Part shown: in pieces, positions 21,709-29,810 of the stretch
How positions within the stretch are numbered: position 1 is the first letter of the stretch
Layout of the letters: the number at the start of each line of letters is the position of its first letter
Virus record (IMG/VR): IMGVR_UViG_3300022929_000062
Span: 1-43,351 of that record
From: a virus
Length of the DNA stretch: 43,351 nucleotides
Reading direction: 5' to 3' (one strand)
Notes under the pieces: generated by a model
Database searches by the model: none
Told to the model about the DNA's origin: nothing
Seen by the model: the letters and a program-made list of their open reading frames with translations, nothing else
Program-made: the position numbers and the translations under genes

Positions 21709-22480
21709 TTATCGTGAGCAGATAGAATGGGTTAAAACCTTATCAATCAAAGAAGGCAGTCGGATAACAACCGACTGTCCTTTCTGTGGTGGTAAGAACA
21801 AATTCACGCTAGATAAGTTTGATGGTAAGCTTGTCTGGAATTGTTATAGAGCATCCTGCAATGTTAAAGGCGCACATTCAGGTGAGCGTAATCTTGATGC
21901 GGTAAAGGCTAGACTATCTGGTTCTGCTATCAAGAGACATAAGCCCGAACCTAAACCTATTCCAACAATCACAACGAATGTATCAAACAGTGATACAGCT
22001 TTATCTTACCTTAAAAAGGTTAACAGTTATGATGCATTCCTTAGAGGCGATATAAAGATTCGCTATGCCCCTAAAGAAAGTAGGGTACTTTTCTATAACA
22101 AAGACAGTACAGGCGCTGTAGGACGTTCTATGAGGCCTGTACGTTCTAAGTGGTGGAGTTACGGTGAACTATCTAAAGGAATACATGTAGGTAACGGTGA
22201 TCATGCAATCCTGGTCGAAGATGTAGCTTCTGCATGTGCGGTATCAAACGTAACAGGTCTTACTGGTGTTGCGCTATTAGGTACGAACATTACTAAAAGC
22301 ATTAAAAGAGCCATTAGTAATTATAAAAAAGTAACATTAGTTCTTGACAATGACGCAAGTACTAAGGCAGTGTCTCTGTTAGGTGTACTTGGGTATAACT
22401 CCCAGGTACGATTGACTCTGGTAGATTTAAAGTATCTATCACCCGACAAGATAAGCGAGGTTATTAAATATGGAAAATAA
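21701..22480 (+). CDS. DNA primase (zinc-finger plus TOPRIM)
   Basis: 259 residues from ATG 21701; a GTG 15 bases upstream is less likely. The zinc-binding part has C26-P-F-C29 and C48/C53 (NCYRASC), as in T7-like primases. The TOPRIM part has AILVEDVASACA (E173, D174) and LVLDNDAS (D216, D218). It makes RNA primers on lagging-strand DNA. Unlike T7 gp4, the helicase is a separate gene, at 23012. Confidence 0.85.
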   Translation: MSSYREQIEWVKTLSIKEGSRITTDCPFCGGKNKFTLDKFDGKLVWNCYRASCNVKGAHSGERNLDAVKARLSGSAIKRHKPEPKPIPTITTNVSNSDTALSYLKKVNSYDAFLRGDIKIRYAPKESRVLFYNKDSTGAVGRSMRPVRSKWWSYGELSKGIHVGNGDHAILVEDVASACAVSNVTGLTGVALLGTNITKSIKRAISNYKKVTLVLDNDASTKAVSLLGVLGYNSQVRLTLVDLKYLSPDKISEVIKYGK

Positions 22481-22686
22481 ACATCTACGGATTAATAGAA
22501 AAGTGTTACCTGCAATAATTTTTAAAACAGCTTGCAGATATTTGAAATGGAAATTTCCTCCAACAGCACCTCCAGCTTTTTCTTGAACATATTGAAAATT
22601 TAAAATAGAGGCGCAGGCAATCGGCTGCGTAAACAACTATTCGTCTATGTCGCCAGTACAGACGTTAAAGTGAAGGGAATGGTATA
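22481..22686. other. Non-coding gap after primase with an antisense-looking stretch
   Basis: Two hundred bases without a plus-strand gene. On the minus strand part of it reads as a protein-like frame (about 22500-22600, including QEKAGGAVGGNFHFKYLQAV) that has no ribosome site and runs against the operon. A CGCAG / CTGCG stem-loop stands at about 22612-22628. It may be a remnant of foreign coding DNA. Confidence 0.35.
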
Positions 22687-22890
22687 ATGAAAGCTAGAGG
22701 GATTGTAGTAATAGACTACGATATTGAGGGTGGTTTCCTAGAGGCTGCAGAAGAGCAACAGAAACTTCAAGAAGCAATTGCTTCTATCGTGAAAGGCAAC
22801 AAGCGTGTTGTATTTCACCAAGTGGATATGAAAGAGCGCAGAGGTGATCAAACCCCCGACATCAAGTCCATGAAGTTTAGGAACAGCTAA
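22687..22890 (+). CDS. Hypothetical protein, 67 aa
   Basis: Starts MKARGIVVIDYDIEGGFLEA, then EEQQKLQEAIASIVKGNKRV; an alpha/beta layout with beta strand, long helix, strand and a basic end. Preceded by AAGGGAATGGTATA. An intrinsic terminator follows. Similar small RG.VV.DYDI..gfleAA proteins occur in marine phages to my knowledge, without assigned role. Confidence 0.62.
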   Translation: MKARGIVVIDYDIEGGFLEAAEEQQKLQEAIASIVKGNKRVVFHQVDMKERRGDQTPDIKSMKFRNS

Positions 22891-22923
22891 CATCCTGTTT
22901 TAGAACAGTTTTAAAAGAAAGAT

Positions 22924-22952
22924 GCCCTGATCGAAAGATTGGGGCTTTTTTT
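22924..22952 (+). terminator. Intrinsic terminator
   Basis: GCCCTGATC, GAAA tetraloop, GATTGGGGC form a 9-bp stem with two G-U pairs, followed by seven T. It separates the primase transcript from the helicase-polymerase transcript. Confidence 0.85.
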
Positions 22953-23011
22953 ATGTCCATTTTCTGCTATTACTCTGCCCTTAACTATGCCACAGAGCAA
23001 GGGAGAGCAGA

Positions 23012-24232
23012 ATGGAAATACAATTATTAAAAACATTATTAACTAAAGACTGTTACAACAGCACAAAACCCCGGCTGAGAAGATCAATATTTTCAGATGA
23101 AACGGGAAGCCTATACAATCTTCTAGGCGAAACCCATAGCAAGTACGATACGGATATAACTCCAGATGACCTCTACGGAATCTGGTTATCTGAAAACCCT
23201 GTCGCCACTACTTCAGAGATTGGTGATTTTCGTGATACGATTGATGAACTCAAGTATGCAGATCCTATCACCCCTGACATAGCTACTGACATAATTGAAA
23301 ACCTCTGGCGGCGTGAGATAGGCAGAGATATTGCCAATCTTGGTCTTAATATGTCTGAGGGTGACCTGTCAGCTATGACACGCCTGCAGTCATTACTTGA
23401 GCGCACCAAAGACAGCTACATGCCTGACAACTTTGGTGAACCAACTACTGACGATATTTATGAACTACTAGCGGAAACCTCAGATGAAAACCGCTGGAAG
23501 TTTAACATAGAAACGCTTGCCCGTAACGTCTATGGCATTGGGCCATCGGAGTTTGGGATAGTATTTGCCCGTCCTGAAACAGGTAAGTCAGCTTTTGTTA
23601 TCAGCATAGTTGCAGGCCCTGGCGGCTTTTGCCAACAAGGTGCAAAGGTTCTCTACTTAGGCAACGAAGAGAAAACTACCCGTACTAAACTGAGGGCAAT
23701 ACAAGCCTGTTCAGGTATGACCCGTGAGCAGATAGCCGACAATCCTGATCTGGCTATGAGTAAATACCTGTCGATCAAAGACCGCCTGATAATGAAAGAT
23801 GTTCAGGAGTGGGATCTAGATACGATCAACTCTTATTGCGAGAAGATTAAGCCTGATATTATAGTTGTAGACCAAGCAGACAAGATTAATATTGCTGGTA
23901 ACTATAACGCCAGCCATGAGCGTATTCGTGAACTTTATAGGTCACTACGGGAACTAGCTAAGAGACATGATGCTGCCCTGCTAGGTGTAAGCCAAGCTTC
24001 TGCAGATGCAGAGGGCCGTACCCGTATCGACTTCTCTATGCTTGAAGGCTCAAAGACAGGTAAGGCCGCAGAGGCAGATCTTATCATAGGTATTGGTAAG
24101 CATAACGGGGATGGTGACGATAACTCACCTAACCATGATCGTTTTCTAAACATCAGTAAGAACAAACTCAGCGGGTATCACGGCTGCGTTCAATGCGTAA
24201 TTCTACCAGAGGTGAGCCGCTATGTTGAGTGA
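23012..24232 (+). CDS. Replicative DNA helicase, DnaB-like
   Basis: 406 residues. The RecA-like domain has Walker A ARPETGKSA (186-194), the acidic LGNEE (216-220) and Walker B DIIVVDQAD (282-290). A helical N-terminal domain of about 150 residues precedes it. It unwinds DNA ahead of the polymerase as a hexamer. It begins a new transcription unit after the terminator; ATGCCACAGAG just upstream resembles the TGCCAC motif. The next gene overlaps its end. Confidence 0.86.
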   Translation: MEIQLLKTLLTKDCYNSTKPRLRRSIFSDETGSLYNLLGETHSKYDTDITPDDLYGIWLSENPVATTSEIGDFRDTIDELKYADPITPDIATDIIENLWRREIGRDIANLGLNMSEGDLSAMTRLQSLLERTKDSYMPDNFGEPTTDDIYELLAETSDENRWKFNIETLARNVYGIGPSEFGIVFARPETGKSAFVISIVAGPGGFCQQGAKVLYLGNEEKTTRTKLRAIQACSGMTREQIADNPDLAMSKYLSIKDRLIMKDVQEWDLDTINSYCEKIKPDIIVVDQADKINIAGNYNASHERIRELYRSLRELAKRHDAALLGVSQASADAEGRTRIDFSMLEGSKTGKAAEADLIIGIGKHNGDGDDNSPNHDRFLNISKNKLSGYHGCVQCVILPEVSRYVE

Positions 24233-24401
24233 AGATGATTTAAAAGAATTCTACGAACTTCTTGAGAAGAATAAAGCTGAGTATAAGAAAACCTCATCCC
24301 CTGAGATTAAGGATCTTTTGGATGAACAGTTTGATTTGATCAACGCCTTTATTCTCAATCAAACCAAGATTGCCGCAAAGCTGGCAGGCTTCAAAGTATG
24401 A
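24222..24401 (+). CDS. Small helical protein between helicase and polymerase
   Basis: 59 residues, starting MLSEDDLKEFYELLEKNKAE, all helix and charged. It overlaps the helicase by 11 bases and the polymerase start by 4 bases (ATGA), so it is surely translated with both. It could be a replication accessory or loader peptide, judged only by position. Confidence 0.6.
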   Translation: MLSEDDLKEFYELLEKNKAEYKKTSSPEIKDLLDEQFDLINAFILNQTKIAAKLAGFKV

Positions 24402-26536
24402 GAGTCTTAGTACTCGACTTAGAAACCACCGTTAATAAAATTGATGGCAAGATTGATAATAGTCCTTTCAATCCACAAAATAAGTGTGTCTCAGCGCACT
24501 TTGGTTTTCTTGGTTGGGATACGGTAGATGAGGTGACTAACCTTGTCTTCCATCATAATGAAATAGAAATCCCTGATAGCCGAAAAGCGTTAGAACATTC
24601 GTTAGAACAGGCTGACGTGCTAGTAGCACACAACGCCAAGTTTGATGTTGCTTGGCTTATTGCAATGGGCTTCGACATACCAGAAACCGTATTCTGCACA
24701 ATGCTTTGCGAATATGTACTGGCAAAGGGCCAGAGGCAGGAATTATCGCTTAAAGCTACAGCGGAACGCAGGGATGTAACCCGCAAGAAATCCGATCTGG
24801 TAGATGAACTTTTTAAGAGTGGTACGGGCTTTGAAGCAATGCCACTGGATACTGTTCTAGAATATGCAGAAGCTGATGTTATCTCCTGCGCTGAAATATA
24901 TCTGGCCCAACAGAATGACCTAGCCCATGAAAGCAACCAATCGTTAAGTGAAACGATTAAGCTTACAAACGAAATGCTTCTGTTTCTTGTAGAGATAGAA
25001 GGCAACGGCATTAAAGTCGATCTGGATATACTTGCAGGGATCAAAGAAGAGTTTCTTGCAGAACAAGCTGAATTAACCAAGCGCCTAGAAGAAATTGTTG
25101 AGCAAGTGATGGGCGATACCGTCATAAATCTCAATAGCGGTCAGGATATGACACGGGTTGTCTACAGCCGTGAGGTTATTGATCGTGATGATCATCAACA
25201 GGTCTGGAATATAGGCACAGATAGCAACAACAAGCCTCTATTCCCGCCTAGAATGAACAGATCACAGTTTAACGCTGCGGTGCGGGCTACTACACGGGTT
25301 GTATATAAAACCAATGCTATTTGTTGTGATGCCTGTGATGGTAGGGCGTATATACAGAAGTATAAACAGAAGACCCGTCAAAAGAACGGTAAGAAGTATC
25401 GTGTTCAAGGCGAAGCCTACAAGAATCTGTCTAAATGCCCTTCCTGTGCGGGTGTTGGCGCATTCTATCAGCCTAATGGTAAGGTAGCAGGCTTACGTCT
25501 TAACCCTACCATGCCTTCTGATGCTTCTATCAATGGATTTAAGACCGACAAGGTTACCATACAGCGTTTAATCTCGCAGGCAGAGGCCAAGGGCAATGAT
25601 ACCGCCGTTGAGTTCCTGACTAAGAGCAGTAGGCTTAACGCAGTCAGTGTGTATTTAGATTCTTTCGTTAAGGGGTTTGAAAATTGGACACGGGCAGATG
25701 GTATTCTGCATACTAATTTTACCCAGCATGTCACGGCAACAGGCCGACTATCTAGTACTTCGCCAAATATGCAGAACGCCCCAAAGCGTGGGTTTCCTGT
25801 GCGTAAGGCTGTCGTTAGTAGATTTGAAAACGGAATCATCGTTGAAAGTGATTTCAGTTCTGTTGAATTCGTTTTGGCTGGGGAATTATCCCGTGACCCC
25901 CAGATCATATCTGATGTTAAGACAGGCAAGGATCTACACAAACAGACTGCATCTATCATCTACCAGTGCAGTGAAGATGAAGTGACAAAAGACCGCCGCC
26001 AGGCGTCGAAGAAATTCAGTTTTGCGCCGATTTATGGGGGATTAGGCGCTGGAGAGGCAGATCACGTCCGATCATATTTTTCAACTTTTTTTGAGATTTA
26101 TGAAGGTCTGGGTGCGTATCACCGTAGGCTTGCAGACGGAGTTCTAAAGAACGGTATTGTTCAGATTCCATCGGGAAGACAGTTCTTTTGGCCTAACGTA
26201 GTTCGTAAGCGTGGGGGCCGCACCAGCCACTACACACAGATCGTAAATTACCCTGTGCAATCCTCTGCGGCAGATTTGATGCTACTGTCCTGTGTTCGTG
26301 CGCTTCGCAAGTTCAGAGAACTTAACCTACGTTCTAAACTGATACTCACCGTCCACGACTCAATTGTCTCAGATGTCTATCCCGGCGAACTTGAGAAAGT
26401 TAAAGAAGCCCTGACATGGGCTATGGTGGACGTAATCAAAGAGGCTGAACAGCGTTGGAATTACACCTTCGCCCTGCCCTTAGAAATTGAAATATCAGGC
26501 GGCAAAAATTGGCTGGATCAAGTCGAATATGATTGA
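24398..26536 (+). CDS. polA: Family A DNA polymerase with partial DnaJ-type zinc insert
   Basis: 712 residues. The 3'-5' exonuclease has LDLETT (D7, E9), VAHNAKFD (D83) and YAEADVISCAEIY (D160). Polymerase motif A is VESDFSSVEF (D485), motif B RRQASKKFSFAPIYGG (K538, F542, Y546) and motif C TVHDSI (H653, D654). Between exonuclease and polymerase parts, about residues 300-360, sits an insert with C310-D-A-C313-D-G and C347-P-S-C350-A-G-V-G, two CxxC units of the DnaJ zinc-finger type. This insert is the hallmark of the marine phage HMO-2011. F542 is at the position called 762 in E. coli Pol I. Confidence 0.93.
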   Translation: MRVLVLDLETTVNKIDGKIDNSPFNPQNKCVSAHFGFLGWDTVDEVTNLVFHHNEIEIPDSRKALEHSLEQADVLVAHNAKFDVAWLIAMGFDIPETVFCTMLCEYVLAKGQRQELSLKATAERRDVTRKKSDLVDELFKSGTGFEAMPLDTVLEYAEADVISCAEIYLAQQNDLAHESNQSLSETIKLTNEMLLFLVEIEGNGIKVDLDILAGIKEEFLAEQAELTKRLEEIVEQVMGDTVINLNSGQDMTRVVYSREVIDRDDHQQVWNIGTDSNNKPLFPPRMNRSQFNAAVRATTRVVYKTNAICCDACDGRAYIQKYKQKTRQKNGKKYRVQGEAYKNLSKCPSCAGVGAFYQPNGKVAGLRLNPTMPSDASINGFKTDKVTIQRLISQAEAKGNDTAVEFLTKSSRLNAVSVYLDSFVKGFENWTRADGILHTNFTQHVTATGRLSSTSPNMQNAPKRGFPVRKAVVSRFENGIIVESDFSSVEFVLAGELSRDPQIISDVKTGKDLHKQTASIIYQCSEDEVTKDRRQASKKFSFAPIYGGLGAGEADHVRSYFSTFFEIYEGLGAYHRRLADGVLKNGIVQIPSGRQFFWPNVVRKRGGRTSHYTQIVNYPVQSSAADLMLLSCVRALRKFRELNLRSKLILTVHDSIVSDVYPGELEKVKEALTWAMVDVIKEAEQRWNYTFALPLEIEISGGKNWLDQVEYD

Positions 26537-26537
26537 C

Positions 26538-26567
26538 TTGTGCCACTTAGTTATGCCACAATATAAG
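26538..26567 (+). promoter_or_regulatory. Promoter region with TTGTGCCACTTAGTTA
   Basis: TTGTGCCACTTAGTTA (26538-26553), identical to the site at 13889-13904, then a second TGCCAC and TATAAG (26562-26567). TTGTGC to TATAAG spacing is 18. It would start a transcript for the SSB-like gene and the recombination and nucleotide genes after it. Confidence 0.5.
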
Positions 26568-26590
26568 TTCCAATAAAGAAAGGTTCCTAG

Positions 26591-27421
26591 ATGAACGATA
26601 TAACAACAGTTGATGGCCACGAGTTAGAACAATTCTCCGATATTTTAGGCTCCGCAAGGAGCGGGGATTCTGGTGACGGTCTAGTTCGTGTACCAAAATT
26701 TGATCACCAGCATTCACCAGATGATGATGATGGAAACGTAATGCCCCGTGGTGAGTTTCGGCTCCATATGCCCGAAGGGATTGTCTACGCAAAGAAGCCT
26801 TTATTCAGGCCTCTTATGGCCCACATTCAGTATTATTTGTGGGAAGACGATAAGCTTACAAAATCACTGGTCTGTAATAATTTGCGGGATGAAGCCCGTG
26901 ATACGGCTGGCGGTATAGCGTGTGGAATGCCTGAGTGGGAAGTTCGTGCCGAAGATAAAGAATTACGCCAGAAATACAAAGACTGCCAACGGCGTGTGGT
27001 TCGTGGATTGGTTACGATGGACGGTCATACCTTAGACGGTTCGCCTGTTAAAATTGAAAACCAACCAGCTATTTACTTTGGTAAAGGCAGCACGAATTAC
27101 GGCGGGTTTTTTAATGAATATATGAATGTTCTGCCAAAAGGCGCACGTCTTCACGATTACCAATCTGAAATGTCTACTGAGCGCATGAAGGTTGGTGAAA
27201 CAGTATTCTTTAAGATCCACTGGAAGCCGCTTCTTAACAACAAGCTTGCGCTTGATCGTGATGCTTTTGAAACAATGAAGGTTTTTGCACAAACCATTCG
27301 TGACGAAAACAAATACATCGATAAAGAACATTTTGCGAAGATGAAGCAGGGCAGCCTCGATACCAAGGCCATCAAAGCTTTGGGCGAAAGTCTTGACGAT
27401 GATTTTGAAGACGTAGCATGA
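26591..27421 (+). CDS. Probable single-stranded DNA-binding protein
   Basis: 276 residues without a recognised motif. It is an acidic, beta-rich protein and ends in a strongly acidic tail, ALGESLDDDFEDVA, as phage SSBs do to recruit polymerase and helicase. It sits between polymerase and exonuclease, where T7 and its relatives place SSB (gp2.5) among the replication genes. Aromatic residues suited to stacking on DNA are present (QYYLWEDD, FFNEYMNV, FKIHWKP). The call is an inference from tail and position. Confidence 0.45.
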   Translation: MNDITTVDGHELEQFSDILGSARSGDSGDGLVRVPKFDHQHSPDDDDGNVMPRGEFRLHMPEGIVYAKKPLFRPLMAHIQYYLWEDDKLTKSLVCNNLRDEARDTAGGIACGMPEWEVRAEDKELRQKYKDCQRRVVRGLVTMDGHTLDGSPVKIENQPAIYFGKGSTNYGGFFNEYMNVLPKGARLHDYQSEMSTERMKVGETVFFKIHWKPLLNNKLALDRDAFETMKVFAQTIRDENKYIDKEHFAKMKQGSLDTKAIKALGESLDDDFEDVA

Positions 27422-28287
27422 GCCTGCAAGCTGACATACACAAGGTCTTAGACCAGCTATCTAACAACGAAGGCGATACGCTGGATATTGATGATAGCTG
27501 GATAGAAGAAGCGGGTGAGGCATTCAAAGATGCCTTACGCCGACAGTTTGCCAAGCGTGAGGATGAAGACTTTCGTCTTCGCATGTCCAACATTGGTAAG
27601 CCCTTGTGCCAGCTACAGATGGCTAAAAGCGGCGCTAAGAAGGAACGCAAAGACTATAACTTCATTATGCGGATGCTGCACGGTGACGCTGTTGAATGCA
27701 TAATGGACGTGATCCTTAAAATCGCCAAAGCCAACATCACGGGCAGTAAAGATAAGGTGGTACTGGAGTTAGAAGGTACAACCGTTAAAGGCGAAGATGA
27801 TGTTGAGATTGATAACAAAGTCTATGATATCAAGTCCTGTTCTCCCTTTGCCTTTGAACGCAAGTGGAAGATGGGGTTACCTGCCTTAAAAGCTAATGAT
27901 GACTTTGGTTATGTTGGTCAGCTAGTTGGTTATTCAGAAGCCAAAAGTAAGAAAGCAGGCGGCTGGATTGTAGTATGCAAAAGCACTGGACAGGTTCTGG
28001 TGATGGATGCTGCTTTTTCTAAAGATGAAAAGGATACAGTTCTGCAGGATATGCAGATGAAGGCCACTGCTCTTAAAGATGATTGGTCGTTTGATAGGGG
28101 TTTTGAGCCTGTCGATGATTTTTTCAATAAGAAGTACACAGGTTCTAAAAAGCTTCCTGCATCTTGTAACTGGTGCGACTTTAAAAAGTCATGCTGGCCC
28201 AAAGCCAAGCTACTTCCACAACCTATGTCAAAGGCCAAAGAGCCTAAGAAAAACTGGTATGTCCAGTATGAGGGCATGGAACTTTAA
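27418..28287 (+). CDS. RecB/Cas4-like exonuclease (PD-(D/E)XK, likely iron-sulfur)
   Basis: 289 residues. The nuclease core shows H88 (MLHGDAVE), D128, and D137-I-K139 (KVYDIKSCSP) with Q168 (VGQLVGYSE). Four Cys, C64 (GKPLCQLQ), C250, C253 and C259 (CNWCDFKKSC), match the split arrangement of the 4Fe-4S cluster in Cas4 and AddB nucleases. It probably resects DNA in phage recombination or degrades host DNA. Its start overlaps the SSB-like gene (ATGA). Confidence 0.75.
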   Translation: MSLQADIHKVLDQLSNNEGDTLDIDDSWIEEAGEAFKDALRRQFAKREDEDFRLRMSNIGKPLCQLQMAKSGAKKERKDYNFIMRMLHGDAVECIMDVILKIAKANITGSKDKVVLELEGTTVKGEDDVEIDNKVYDIKSCSPFAFERKWKMGLPALKANDDFGYVGQLVGYSEAKSKKAGGWIVVCKSTGQVLVMDAAFSKDEKDTVLQDMQMKATALKDDWSFDRGFEPVDDFFNKKYTGSKKLPASCNWCDFKKSCWPKAKLLPQPMSKAKEPKKNWYVQYEGMEL

Positions 28288-28641
28288 ATGGCAATAACCC
28301 CGCAGTCTGCGAAAGCAAAAGGTCGCCGCCTGCAGCAATGGGTGAGAGACAGGCTCTACTCCACTTTCCCTAAGTTAGAAGACGGAGACATCCGCTCTAC
28401 AAGCATGGGGGCATCTGGAGAAGACCTGTTGTTCTCACCCGCCGCAAGACGCTGCTTTCCATACTCAGTGGAATGCAAAAACAATAAAAGTAATGCGATT
28501 TATAAAGTGATGGAACAGGCCATCAGCAACTGCCCCAAGGGCGCTACTCCACTAGCCATAATTAAGGCTGACCAGAAGAAGCCATTGGCGGTTGTGGATG
28601 CAGATCACTTTTTCAAATTGGCTAAAAGGAATAAAAAATGA
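28288..28641 (+). CDS. PD-(D/E)XK endonuclease, Holliday-junction-resolvase-like
   Basis: 117 residues. KAKGRRLQQWVRDRL at the start, GASGEDLLFSP (D46) and YSVECKNNKS (E62, K64) give the catalytic D...ExK set, followed by the helix YKVMEQAISNC. Small resolvase-like endonucleases of this form occur in many marine phages beside polymerase and exonuclease, playing the part of T7 gp3. It begins right after the exonuclease stop. Confidence 0.72.
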   Translation: MAITPQSAKAKGRRLQQWVRDRLYSTFPKLEDGDIRSTSMGASGEDLLFSPAARRCFPYSVECKNNKSNAIYKVMEQAISNCPKGATPLAIIKADQKKPLAVVDADHFFKLAKRNKK

Positions 28642-28958
28642 ATTCTAAATACCTTCCCAAAAATTCAGTCTCTTTGGTTATATCTCTGGATGATGAAGGT
28701 CTACCTGTTGTTGATGCGTATGCTAACCTTACAAATGAACAGACAGAAGAGCAAAATACATTTCTGGCTCTGCTACTTAAAGGATTAGAGTTTAGCGCTT
28801 ATGCGGGGGGTAACTTCTTCGCTTCTATAGGTAACGTCCACGCAATATTGGATAAGTATGAAGAAAACGATCTGGAATTTGAGCCTGACGAAGAACTGGT
28901 AGAGAAGCTTCAAGACGCAAAAATCATCCCTATCAACGGCAAGCAGAGGCCAAACTGA
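28638..28958 (+). CDS. Hypothetical protein, 106 aa
   Basis: Acidic protein starting MNSKYLPKNSVSLVISLDDE; the middle NTFLALLLKGLEFSAYAGGN is hydrophobic but not a clear membrane segment, and the C-terminus is charged. It overlaps the resolvase-like gene by 4 bases and the next start by one base, so it belongs to the operon. Unknown function. Confidence 0.58.
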   Translation: MNSKYLPKNSVSLVISLDDEGLPVVDAYANLTNEQTEEQNTFLALLLKGLEFSAYAGGNFFASIGNVHAILDKYEENDLEFEPDEELVEKLQDAKIIPINGKQRPN

Positions 28959-29263
28959 TGGGTATGGATGATACCTGGTATGATCTTAACGAAGATCCAA
29001 ACCCCACTTTCGACATTACCCATGATCGGAAAAAAGTGGCATCAGATGGGCTTTCTACTTCTTATTACCAGATCCCTCAACATGCCACTGAACTGCGGCA
29101 TCTGATTAGTCACAAGGCAATGTCTAAGAGCCGTGGAGACATCTTTAAGGCTTGTTACAGGCTGGGCGAGAAACAGGGCACGGACACGCTCTATGACCTC
29201 AATAAGATGAAGTTTTTCATCGAAGATTTAATCGAAATGCATAAGCGGGGAGAGCATCTATGA
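28958..29263 (+). CDS. DUF3310-like protein
   Basis: 101 residues. SYYQIPQHATELRHLISHKA, then FKACYRLGEKQGTDTLYDLN and KMKFFIEDLIEM, follow the DUF3310 (SaV-like) plan: a YY...I.p motif, an internal hinge G.iFKa.yRlg.K.G..DL.K and a final helix. In T7, the related gp1.7 is a nucleotide kinase; for most DUF3310 proteins the role is unknown. Its place beside MazG and NrdJ supports a nucleotide link. Confidence 0.6.
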   Translation: MGMDDTWYDLNEDPNPTFDITHDRKKVASDGLSTSYYQIPQHATELRHLISHKAMSKSRGDIFKACYRLGEKQGTDTLYDLNKMKFFIEDLIEMHKRGEHL

Positions 29264-29586
29264 ATATGCAAGATTATCAAACACAGGCCTCTAAAACCGC
29301 AATCTATCCTGACTGTGAGATAGTGGTATACCCCGCACTTGGGCTTGTCAGTGAGGCGGGAGAGGTTGCAGGTAAAGTAAAAAAAGTCCTGCGTGATAAC
29401 AACGGTAGCTTTGACCCCGTTCAGCGGGAGAAAATTGCCGAAGAAATCGGTGACGTGCTTTGGTACATTGCTGCCCTCTGCACCGATCTAGATATCGGTA
29501 TGGAAACTATTGCCCAGCGCAATCTGGATAAACTCAACAGCCGCATGGCCCGTGGGGTTATCTCTGGCAGCGGTGATCACAGGTGA
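29260..29586 (+). CDS. mazG: MazG-like nucleotide pyrophosphohydrolase
   Basis: 108 residues with the metal-binding set SEAGE (E32, E35) and EEIGD (E61, E62, D65), in an all-helical layout. MazG-type enzymes split NTPs or dNTPs to monophosphate and pyrophosphate. Phage MazG has been proposed to act on stress alarmones or on host nucleotides released for phage DNA. It overlaps both neighbours by 4 bases, so it is coupled. Confidence 0.85.
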   Translation: MNMQDYQTQASKTAIYPDCEIVVYPALGLVSEAGEVAGKVKKVLRDNNGSFDPVQREKIAEEIGDVLWYIAALCTDLDIGMETIAQRNLDKLNSRMARGVISGSGDHR

Positions 29587-29810
29587 AGTCGTACAGAGAT
29601 CAGACATTTTGTGAGTGCGACTGCACAAACATGATCTGCCATCTTTATTACGATCAAGGTGTTCTGAAAGACGCCAAAGATGCGGGTTTACCCATCTTAA
29701 CATCGGATCAGTCAAAAGGCTGTTCCTCATATTTAAAACCAAAAACAGTACCTGCTGATCAATTTGTTGACGTTAACAAAATGATCGATCAAGAAAAAAG
29801 GGAGCAGTAA
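29583..29810 (+). CDS. Small Cys-rich hypothetical protein
   Basis: 75 residues, starting MKSYRDQTFCECDCTNMICH from a GTG that overlaps the mazG stop (GTGA). Cys are at 10, 12, 14, 19 and 47, suggesting a metal site or redox role. It directly precedes the ribonucleotide reductase gene, which suggests a link but does not prove one. Confidence 0.55.
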   Translation: MKSYRDQTFCECDCTNMICHLYYDQGVLKDAKDAGLPILTSDQSKGCSSYLKPKTVPADQFVDVNKMIDQEKREQ

